A stretch of 6,694 bases of DNA from Candidatus Parcubacteria bacterium (GTDB lineage: Bacteria > Patescibacteriota > Minisyncoccia > Minisyncoccales > PEYH01), in the NCBI GenBank assembly GCA_026395615.1, contig JAPLYH010000027.1:1-6694 (forward strand), given 5' to 3'. A program made the position numbers and the translations under genes. Positions 1 to 4,308 of the stretch are shown one piece after another (the first letter of the stretch is position 1; the number at the start of each line of letters is the position of its first letter). A model generated the notes under the pieces. That model worked only from the letters and a program-made list of their open reading frames with translations. It searched no databases and was not told the DNA's origin.

Positions 1-38
1 ACTTTTATTCCATTAATATCTATAATTTTTTCTTCCAT
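1..38 (-). CDS. 5' end of an unidentified gene, truncated by the window edge
   Basis: Reading leftward from an ATG at 36-38, twelve codons are visible (MEEKIIDINGIK) and the frame is open to the edge. The AT-rich codons match the housekeeping genes here. No Shine-Dalgarno sequence precedes the ATG. The short charged beginning followed by an 'INGIK' strand resembles the N-terminus of some alpha/beta-hydrolase proteins, but twelve residues cannot identify a family, so I leave the function open. It lies about 215 bp downstream of serS in the same orientation, separated from it by the structured element at 103-257, so it may or may not be cotranscribed with serS. Confidence 0.5.
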   Translation of the reverse strand, partial: MEEKIIDINGIK

Positions 39-80
39 AGTATTTATTTATTGTGCTCGGATATCATTTTTAAAATGCAT

Positions 81-100
81 CCAATGGCCTCCAATGGCCC
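81..100. repeat. Tandem 10-bp repeat
   Basis: Two adjacent 10-mers, ccaatggcct and ccaatggccc, differ only in the last base. They sit between the left-edge gene and the structured element at 103-257. No function can be assigned; replication slippage or a remnant of an inserted element are both possible. Confidence 0.6.
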
Positions 101-102
101 CG

Positions 103-257
103 GTAAACTTGAGACAATATAGTTTCAGGGCGGCTCCCGGAAACTCGCTGGCATGGTTCCCGCCTGCAGGCGGGACAGCGAGTTGAGGGTGCAGGCTGCC
201 AAATCTCGCCGGGATTTGGACGGCCGTCGACCTGAAATTATATTGCCGAGAGTTTAC
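103..257. repeat. Branched inverted-repeat element overlapping the serS stop
   Basis: Outer arms at 103-129 and 231-257 are complementary over 27 positions with a few mismatches, several of which would be G-U pairs in RNA. Inside are a short continuation stem (131-134 with 223-226), a hairpin with 9-bp arms aactcgctg/cagcgagtt (142-150, 176-184) enclosing the palindrome at 159-174, and a second hairpin ccaaatc/gatttgg (199-205, 213-219). The interior is much richer in GC than the flanking genes. The right arm includes the serS TAA (254-256) and one base of its last codon. No T-run follows on the minus strand, so it is not a standard intrinsic terminator. It could be a REP- or MITE-like repeat, a structured 3' UTR or a small RNA; the sequence alone does not decide. 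Confidence 0.7.
159..174. repeat. REP-like 16-bp perfect palindrome
   Basis: The sequence cccgcctgcaggcggg is its own reverse complement and forms the tip of the hairpin at 142-184. Very similar GC-rich intergenic palindromes are, from memory, frequent in Parcubacteria-type genomes. Its role is unknown. Confidence 0.75.
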
Positions 258-1489
258 TTTCCCAAGATATATTTTTTCCCCAAATATTTTCTAAGCGCCT
301 TTGGCACTAAAACTCTTCCGTCTTTTTGTTGATGGTTTTCTAAAAGCGCTATTAATGTCCTTTGAATCGCTACTGCTGTAGCGTTCAAAATATGAACAAA
401 TTCCGCTTTCTCCGCTGTTTTATATTTAATATTCAATCTCCTCGCCTGATAATCAGTGCAATTAGATGCAGACATTAATTCCCTATACTTTCCTTGTGAC
501 GGAAACCATCCCTCCATATCAAATGTAGAGGCCGACGGCTTGCTCATATCGCCAGCGCACAAATGCACTACCCTATAAGGAATTTCCAACATTTCCAATA
601 TCTTTTTCTCTAAACCCATCAATATATTGAGCTCCTCTTGCGAACCCTGTTTAGCAGTGAAACTTATCATTTCAATTTTATCAAATTGATGCAACCTAAA
701 CATTCCTTTTGTATCTTTACCATAACTTCCCGCTTCCTCGCGGAAACAACTTGAAAATCCAACATATCTTTTTGGAACATTTTCTAAAATTTCATCAGCG
801 TGTATAGGGACAATAGATTGCTCCGAGGTTCCTACTAAAAACAATTCATCTTTTTGCAAATAATATCTTTCTTCTAATTCTTCTTTTGTGTCAGCGTGCC
901 CGGTTTTTTTCATTATTTCCGATTTTATCAAGGTTGGCGGAATGATCGGTTCAAATCCATTTTTTCTCAATAAATCCAAAACCATATTGATAATAGCGAA
1001 TTCTAATAACACTAAATCGTTTTTCAAAATAACAAATCTGCTCCCCGATATTTTAACCGCCCTGTCTAAATCTATATCACCTTTCGCTAAGGCTATATGG
1101 TCCTTGATTTCAAATTTAAATTCTGTTGATTTCCCGTGAATTTCAATAACTTTATTATCATTCTCTGATTTCCCTTCAGGAACATCGTCTAATGGAATAT
1201 TCGGAATCGTACAAAGCAAGGAAGAAAATTTTTCCTCCACAATCTTCAACTGTTCTTCTTTTTCCTTTAACCTATCTTTTAATTCTTTAGCCTTGCTTAT
1301 ATCATCCGGCTTTCCGGCTGCAGATATTTTATTTCTTTGCCCCCTGATTTCTTGTGCCCCTGTCATCAATTGCCGTTTTTGTTCTTCTAGAGATAATAAT
1401 TCATCCATTTTATCAGAACTAACACCTCTTTTTATCAGGGCTTTCTTTGTCTTGTCTAAATTATCTTTTAAAAAATTTATGTCAATCAT
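254..1489 (-). CDS. serS: Seryl-tRNA synthetase
   Basis: Cytoplasmic class II synthetase that activates serine with ATP and charges tRNA-Ser. At 411 residues it is near the usual bacterial length of about 420-430. The N-terminal third, especially residues 26-92, is rich in Lys, Glu and Leu and fits the tRNA-binding antiparallel coiled coil. The catalytic core follows: TSEQ (221-224), motif 2 as FREEAG (249-254) with R265 and HQF (267-269), the serine-site segment SNCTDYQARR (342-351), and motif 3 with R377 followed by ENHQQ (384-388). LNAT (368-371) replaces the glycine-rich LNGSG seen in E. coli SerRS. The ATG at 1487-1489 is the first in frame and gives the usual N-terminus, though no Shine-Dalgarno sequence precedes it. 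It begins 42 bp after lysS and is probably cotranscribed with it. Its stop lies in a structured repeat. Confidence 0.97.
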   Translation of the reverse strand: MIDINFLKDNLDKTKKALIKRGVSSDKMDELLSLEEQKRQLMTGAQEIRGQRNKISAAGKPDDISKAKELKDRLKEKEEQLKIVEEKFSSLLCTIPNIPLDDVPEGKSENDNKVIEIHGKSTEFKFEIKDHIALAKGDIDLDRAVKISGSRFVILKNDLVLLEFAIINMVLDLLRKNGFEPIIPPTLIKSEIMKKTGHADTKEELEERYYLQKDELFLVGTSEQSIVPIHADEILENVPKRYVGFSSCFREEAGSYGKDTKGMFRLHQFDKIEMISFTAKQGSQEELNILMGLEKKILEMLEIPYRVVHLCAGDMSKPSASTFDMEGWFPSQGKYRELMSASNCTDYQARRLNIKYKTAEKAEFVHILNATAVAIQRTLIALLENHQQKDGRVLVPKALRKYLGKKYILGK

Positions 1490-1498
1490 ATGATATGA

Positions 1499-1520
1499 AG
1501 ATAGTTTGAGGGGACTATCT
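1499..1520 (-). promoter_or_regulatory. Hairpin between lysS and serS, just before the serS start
   Basis: Seven-base arms agatagt (1499-1505) and actatct (1514-1520) enclose an 8-nt loop. In the minus-strand transcript the loop reads CCCCTCAA and the hairpin ends 9 nt before the serS ATG. There is no T-run, so a terminator is unlikely. It might affect translation initiation or mark an mRNA-processing site; this is inference. Confidence 0.4.
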
Positions 1521-1531
1521 AAATATAACTT

Positions 1532-2989
1532 TTACTTAGGTCTCATAGTTGGGAACAATATAACTTCCCTTAAACTATGAGAATTAGTTAATAATGTCAC
1601 AAATCTATCAACTCCCAGTCCCAATCCGCCAGCTGGAGGCATTCCATATTCCATGGCTTCAAGAAAATTCTCGTCAATTCTCATTCCTTCTTTAAATCCT
1701 TCTTTGCACATTTTTTCTTGTTCTTGAAATCTTGCTCTTTGAATACTCGGATCATTTAATTCTGAAAAGGCATTTACTATCTCCCACCCGCCAACGATCA
1801 ATTGTAAATTTGCCAATCTTTTATCGTCCTTGGCTTTTGCCAAAGGAAAATTTCCATGCGGATGATGAATAATAAACGTTGGGCTCCATATCTTGTCGCG
1901 AGAACACTCTTTGTAAATTTTATCAGCAATTTCAGCAAACCCCTCTCCTTTTTCAATTTTTATCTTCATCTCTTTTGCTTTTTTAGCCAAAGCATCCGGA
2001 TGGATGGTTGCCAAATCTATATTCGCATCCTTTTTTAATAATTGATAAAAATCAATTCTTTTCCATGGGGTTTTAAAATCAATAACCTTCCCCTGATATT
2101 CTATTTTAAGAGTTCCGAAAACTTTCTTGATAACTTCAGTAATCATATCTTCTGTGAATTTCATCAAATCCTTATAATCCGCATAAGCCCAATAAAATTC
2201 CAAAAAAGTAAATTCCGGATTGTGATATCTGTCCATTCCTTCATTCCTGAAATCCCTTCCTATTTCAAATACTTTTTCAAAACCGCCGACTAAAAGCTGC
2301 TTTAAATAAAGTTCGGGCGCGATCCGGAGGTATAAGTCAATATCCAAGGCATTAAGGTGCGTTGTAAATGGCTGAGCTTTCGCTCCTCCATAAATCGTTT
2401 GCAAAATCGGCGTTTCCACTTCTAAGAATCCTTGTTTGATTAAATATTCTCTTAAGCCATTAATAATTTGATGCCTTAAAACAAATTTATTCCTGACATC
2501 TTTATTGAAAATAAGGTCAAGATATCTTTTTCTAAATCTATCTTCAACATCTTTTAGTCCATGCCACTTTTCAGGTAATGGCAAAATCGATTTTGCTAAA
2601 ATTTTAAAATCATTAACTAAAAGAGTTTTTTCTTTGGCTTTTGTTTTAAATAATATTCCTCTTGTTTCTATAAAGTCACCAACATCAAAATACTTTTGAA
2701 GAAGCTCATATTTTTTAGGTCCAAGATTATCTTTTTTAAAAAATAACTGGATTTTTTCCGTGCCATCCTCAATATCAGAAAAAGTTGCGCCACCATGGCC
2801 TCTGAATGATTTTATTCTGCCGGTCAAAACTATTTCTTTTTTTGCTCGCTCTAATTTTGCGAAATCTTTGATGGCCCGTGAAATTAAATGAGTCCTTTTA
2901 GTGGTTAAAGGGTAAATATCAATTCCTGCGTTCTGCATCGCTTTTAATTTCTCAATTCTCGCTTTCTTAATTTCATCTATTTGAGGCAT
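1532..2989 (-). CDS. lysS: Lysyl-tRNA synthetase, class II
   Basis: Cytoplasmic class IIb enzyme that charges tRNA-Lys. Its 485 residues match the family. Residues about 53-135 form the OB-fold anticodon-binding domain, including the GHGGATFSDIEDG segment (64-76). The catalytic domain starts near RYLDL (155-159). It shows motif 1 as FLEVETPIL (188-196), motif 2 as FEIGRDFRNEG with HNPEFTFLE (241-264), the substrate-pocket segment NAFSELNDP (406-414) and motif 3 as GLGLGVDR (455-462). The protein ends in the typical LREVILFPTMRPK. Its VGGWEIVNAFSE differs slightly from the more common AGREIANAY wording. The start is the first in-frame ATG. No Shine-Dalgarno sequence precedes it, but a promoter-like pair lies about 35-63 bp upstream. 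It is the first gene of a probable lysS-serS unit. Confidence 0.97.
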   Translation of the reverse strand: MPQIDEIKKARIEKLKAMQNAGIDIYPLTTKRTHLISRAIKDFAKLERAKKEIVLTGRIKSFRGHGGATFSDIEDGTEKIQLFFKKDNLGPKKYELLQKYFDVGDFIETRGILFKTKAKEKTLLVNDFKILAKSILPLPEKWHGLKDVEDRFRKRYLDLIFNKDVRNKFVLRHQIINGLREYLIKQGFLEVETPILQTIYGGAKAQPFTTHLNALDIDLYLRIAPELYLKQLLVGGFEKVFEIGRDFRNEGMDRYHNPEFTFLEFYWAYADYKDLMKFTEDMITEVIKKVFGTLKIEYQGKVIDFKTPWKRIDFYQLLKKDANIDLATIHPDALAKKAKEMKIKIEKGEGFAEIADKIYKECSRDKIWSPTFIIHHPHGNFPLAKAKDDKRLANLQLIVGGWEIVNAFSELNDPSIQRARFQEQEKMCKEGFKEGMRIDENFLEAMEYGMPPAGGLGLGVDRFVTLLTNSHSLREVILFPTMRPK

Positions 2990-3023
2990 TTAAGTAATAT
3001 ATTTAATAATCAATTATTCATCA

Positions 3024-3052
3024 ATTTTATGATATTTATCCCCAAAAAGCAA
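3024..3052 (-). promoter_or_regulatory. Probable sigma-70-type promoter of lysS-serS
   Basis: On the minus strand, TTGCTT (3052-3047) and TAAAAT (3029-3024) are separated by 17 bp. Transcription would begin near 3017, leaving a leader of roughly 28 nt before the lysS ATG. A terminator-like hairpin lies just upstream (3095-3121), which fits an independent unit. The surrounding DNA is AT-rich, so chance matches are possible. Confidence 0.5.
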
Positions 3053-3094
3053 TAAACATATTACTGTGGGCGCAAATGACACCTCAAAGAAACT

Positions 3095-3121
3095 AAAAAT
3101 TGTTAGGGTCGCACCCTAACA
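3095..3121 (-). terminator. Intrinsic terminator-like hairpin upstream of lysS
   Basis: Perfect 9-bp arms tgttagggt (3101-3109) and accctaaca (3113-3121) enclose a 3-nt loop. In the minus-strand transcript the stem is followed by ATTTTT, as in a rho-independent terminator. A matching caattttt at 3134-3141 on the far side can pair with aaaaattg (3095-3102), the A-tract/T-tract arrangement common at such hairpins. It would stop transcripts arriving from the right before the lysS promoter. Confidence 0.65.
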
Positions 3122-3175
3122 TTCAGTAAATTCCAATTTTTGATCCATATTTCTCTTTTATACTTTTCGTTTCCC

Positions 3176-3205
3176 GCCCGCAACGCTTTGTGTAGCAACG
3201 CAGGC
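3176..3205. repeat. REP-like GC-rich hairpin
   Basis: Outer arms gcccgc (3176-3181) and gcaggc (3200-3205) pair with one G-U, and inner gct/agc (3184-3186, 3194-3196) can stack inside. The 7-mer gcaacgc occurs twice (3180-3186, 3195-3201). It resembles the palindrome at 159-174 in composition and intergenic position. Confidence 0.5.
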
Positions 3206-3229
3206 AGATGTGTTTTACGCTTTTTACCC

Positions 3230-3238
3230 TGTGGATAA
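3230..3238 (-). other. Consensus DnaA box
   Basis: TGTGGATAA here is TTATCCACA on the minus strand, the exact DnaA-box consensus. A one-mismatch site (TTATCCCCA) lies at 3036-3044 and another (TTATCCACT) at 4021-4029. With no dnaA or dnaN in view, this may be a chance match or a DnaA-titrating site. Confidence 0.35.
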
Positions 3239-3249
3239 CTTTCCCCCAA

Positions 3250-3341
3250 AAATTACGCCACCCGGCGTCGTAGTGAGGTTCCCCTTATTTGGCGTGGCTT
3301 CCGCCGTTTTACGAAAATTACGATGCCGGGTGGCGTAATTT
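3250..3341 (-). terminator. Long inverted repeat, terminator-like on the minus strand
   Basis: Arms at 3250-3271 and 3320-3341 are complementary over 22 positions with one G-U type difference (3267 against 3324). They enclose a 48-nt loop that has its own small hairpin (ggcg 3291-3294, cgcc 3302-3305). On the minus strand the stem is followed by a short T-run (3252-3248), so it could terminate transcripts from the right. The right arm is part of the 43-bp direct repeat at 3314-3356, so it may equally be a mobile-element end. Confidence 0.65.
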
Positions 3342-3356
3342 CATTAAAGATAAAAA
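3314..3356. repeat. 43-bp direct repeat, left copy
   Basis: It aligns without gaps to 4261-4303: 34 of 43 positions are identical by hand count. Both start aaaattacga, share cgtaat at the same offset and end gataaaaa. Each contains attacg, 11 intervening bases, then cgtaat, a 6-bp hairpin whose loop is the most divergent part. The spacing between copies is 947 bp. This arrangement could mark the ends or attachment sites of an inserted cassette. Confidence 0.7.
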
Positions 3357-3414
3357 TATTTAAAAATGAAGTATTTAATTAGAATATTTAAAATAGTTAT
3401 TTTAAAAAAAGAAA
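3342..3414. other. Very AT-rich stretch
   Basis: This stretch between the left direct repeat and the terminator hairpin is almost entirely A and T, with only scattered G or C. It includes the T-run of the terminator (minus strand). No convincing gene is in it. It could simply be ancestral intergenic DNA or an easily melted element. Confidence 0.6.
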
Positions 3415-3464
3415 CAGGGAGAGCGCGCAAGTGCAGATGCGAAAGCAAATGCGCGCTTCCCCTG
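3404..3464 (-). terminator. Strong intrinsic terminator of the orphan gene
   Basis: Arms at 3415-3428 and 3451-3464 form a 14-position GC-rich stem with one A-C mismatch and one G-U, containing gcgcgc. In the minus-strand transcript it is followed immediately by TTTCTTTTTTT (3414-3404). An inner tgc-gaaa-gca hairpin occurs in the loop (3438-3447). It lies about 100 bp after the stop of the gene at 3561-4046 and closes that unit before lysS. Confidence 0.8.
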
Positions 3465-3466
3465 TG

Positions 3467-3488
3467 CGAGTTCCTCCGCGGAAACTCG
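3467..3488. other. Small hairpin in the 3' region of the orphan gene
   Basis: Arms cgagttcc (3467-3474) and ggaaactcg (3480-3488) pair with one bulged A. It directly abuts the terminator stem. The 10-mer cggaaactcg (3479-3488) also occurs at 138-147 in the element downstream of serS. Confidence 0.5.
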
Positions 3489-3523
3489 ATGATGATTGAA
3501 GTCATTGATCTAGGCGAGGGGTC

Positions 3524-3555
3524 GTTGTAGCTGGGCTCACCTCCCCAGGGACAAC
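3524..3555. other. Hairpin just after the orphan gene's stop
   Basis: Stem segments gttgt/acaac (3524-3528, 3551-3555) and tggg/ccca (3532-3535, 3544-3547) are separated by a 3x3 internal loop. In the minus-strand RNA the terminal loop contains GAGGTGAG, a Shine-Dalgarno-like sequence, but no start codon follows at a usable distance. It may protect the mRNA 3' end. Confidence 0.4.
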
Positions 3556-3560
3556 TATCT

Positions 3561-4046
3561 CTACCAGTCGTTGGGTCGCAGCCGGCAGAACACCTCTACC
3601 CAGTGCCTGACAGTCAAAACTGTATCACTTAGGAGGGACCTCCTTTTCTCGGTCCAAATGGCTACAACTCCGAAAATGCAATCTACACGCTCAGGGCCCA
3701 CTACGTCTCGTATGCTCTGACCCTTAGAGATCCTTACTTCTTCGAGCGAAGGGATCCATCCCCCTCCCGTTACTCCATCATCTTTCTTGAAGATGACGAA
3801 TATGCTCCCCATGCCGCAAGGAGATGGGTCTTGAGGGGTTGGTACAGTCAACCAACCAACACTTGTCGGTAAACCCCTTTGCAGATGACATAGCTCAAGT
3901 TCCCCCAATCGAAGCAACTCAAAGTCACTATATTGGAACTGCACTCTTGCACTCGAACAATGGGTTCGGATGCAAGCCTCCAGGCCTGGAATCTGTGCTA
4001 CCCTCGCTCGCACCACATTCTTATCCACTTCTCTCCTTTCACCCAT
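3561..4046 (-). CDS. Orphan protein of 161 residues, function not recognised
   Basis: I do not recognise a family. The protein has no obvious signal peptide or membrane segment, so it is probably soluble. It has six cysteines (25, 30, 53, 77, 123, 154) and five tryptophans (65, 97, 131, 149, 161). Its middle is the most protein-like part: a hydrophobic strand SIFVIF (81-86), then KKDDGVTGGGW (87-97) and SLEEVRISKG (100-109). The C-terminus is WVEVFCRLRPNDW. By hand count GC at codon positions 1, 2 and 3 is about 57, 46 and 51%, a coding-like order but far from the AT-rich neighbours. Seven of its 16 arginines use AGG. A Shine-Dalgarno AAGGA sits 8 nt before the chosen ATG, a promoter-like pair lies upstream and a strong terminator downstream. 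No HUH, LAGLIDADG or recombinase motif is visible. A structured RNA is the alternative. Confidence 0.65.
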   Translation of the reverse strand: MGERREVDKNVVRARVAQIPGLEACIRTHCSSARVQFQYSDFELLRLGELELCHLQRGLPTSVGWLTVPTPQDPSPCGMGSIFVIFKKDDGVTGGGWIPSLEEVRISKGQSIRDVVGPERVDCIFGVVAIWTEKRRSLLSDTVLTVRHWVEVFCRLRPNDW

Positions 4047-4054
4047 TGGTGAGA

Positions 4055-4059
4055 TCCTT
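4055..4059 (-). promoter_or_regulatory. Shine-Dalgarno sequence of the orphan gene
   Basis: AAGGA on the minus strand, 8 nt before the ATG at 4046, is near-ideal spacing. It fixes that start over the later GTG codons. None of the housekeeping genes in the window has a comparable site. Confidence 0.65.
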
Positions 4060-4128
4060 GTTTTCCCTCTTTGAGGTTGGATAACAAGTAACCGTTTAGA
4101 TGTCTAGCTCTCTCCTGTTTTATCAACA

Positions 4129-4188
4129 AGAAGTCGCCAGCGCTTTAATTATTTCATCTTTGATACAATCAGAGCGCTAACGGCTTCT
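4129..4188 (-). promoter_or_regulatory. Long imperfect hairpin in the orphan gene's leader
   Basis: Arms at 4129-4144 and 4173-4188 match at 13 of 16 positions, with an uninterrupted agcgct at the inner end. The 28-nt AT-rich loop contains a small tgat/atca hairpin (4161-4164, 4168-4171). It lies between the predicted transcription start (about 4213) and the ORF start. It could be a cis-regulatory leader or a recombination site. It lacks the paired conserved boxes expected of an integron attC. Confidence 0.5.
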
Positions 4189-4219
4189 ATCTTTTAAAGA
4201 ACAATATGTCTATGTTCTG

Positions 4220-4246
4220 TTTATAATGTAACCCTTATCTTGTCAA
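4220..4246 (-). promoter_or_regulatory. Candidate promoter of the orphan gene
   Basis: On the minus strand a perfect TTGACA (4246-4241) is followed after 15 bp by TATAAA (4225-4220). The spacing is short of the 17-bp optimum. The start would be near 4213, giving a leader of about 165 nt. It abuts the right direct repeat, as if the cassette carried its own promoter just inside its end. Confidence 0.5.
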
Positions 4247-4247
4247 T

Positions 4248-4273
4248 AAAATTACGAGGTAAAATTACGAGCC
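4248..4273. repeat. Tandem 13-bp repeat at the right cassette end
   Basis: aaaattacgaggt (4248-4260) is followed directly by aaaattacgagcc (4261-4273), 11 of 13 identical. The second unit is the start of the right 43-bp direct repeat, so the end sequence is partly duplicated here. Confidence 0.65.
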
Positions 4274-4303
4274 CCGGCCGCGTAATCTCGCTAAGGATAA
4301 AAA
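4261..4303. repeat. 43-bp direct repeat, right copy
   Basis: This is the partner of 3314-3356. It holds attacg (4265-4269 region) and cgtaat (4281-4286) around an 11-nt GC-rich loop. It begins 5 bp beyond the mrdA stop. On the minus strand the 6-bp stem is followed by TTTTA, so it may also serve as a weak terminator for the mreD-mrdA operon. Confidence 0.7.
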
Positions 4304-4308
4304 CAAAC

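Larger units (their letters stand above)
3314..4303. mobile_element. Candidate inserted cassette bounded by direct repeats
   Basis: The segment combines flanking 43-bp direct repeats, a GC content well above the neighbouring genes, one orphan gene with its own promoter-like and Shine-Dalgarno sequences, and its own terminator. It separates mrdA from lysS. No transposase, integrase or HUH motif is visible, so if it moved it would depend on an enzyme encoded elsewhere. An alternative is an old resident locus with two related terminator repeats. Confidence 0.3.

Noticed and set aside
3343..3507. Minus-strand frame of about 53 codons downstream of the orphan gene
   Set aside because: It begins at an ATG near 3505 and passes through the terminator hairpin and its T-run; the SD-like GGAGGTGA is too far upstream. 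Not credible as a gene.
3366..3530. Plus-strand 54-codon frame with a cysteine cluster (CRCESKCALPLC)
   Set aside because: It runs across the AT-rich stretch and straight through the GC-rich terminator stem, has no Shine-Dalgarno sequence, and its composition changes abruptly midway. The cysteines come from the hairpin sequence, so it is most likely a chance frame.
3955..3985. tRNA-like gggttcgga segment
   Set aside because: It vaguely resembles a T-loop but no acceptor, anticodon or D-arm can be built around it on either strand.
3561..4046. Orphan protein as an IS200/REP-associated tyrosine transposase
   Set aside because: The size and nearby hairpins suggested it, but there is no HUH motif and no suitably placed catalytic tyrosine; the only tyrosine I see is near residue 39.
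3824..4084. Plus-strand 86-codon frame opposite the orphan gene
   Set aside because: It is fully antisense to most of the better-supported minus-strand gene, which has the Shine-Dalgarno sequence, promoter and terminator; this one has none of them.
4129..4188. Leader hairpin as an integron attC site
   Set aside because: One arm has a taac/gtta core but the other lacks its complement, and no integrase or second cassette is visible.
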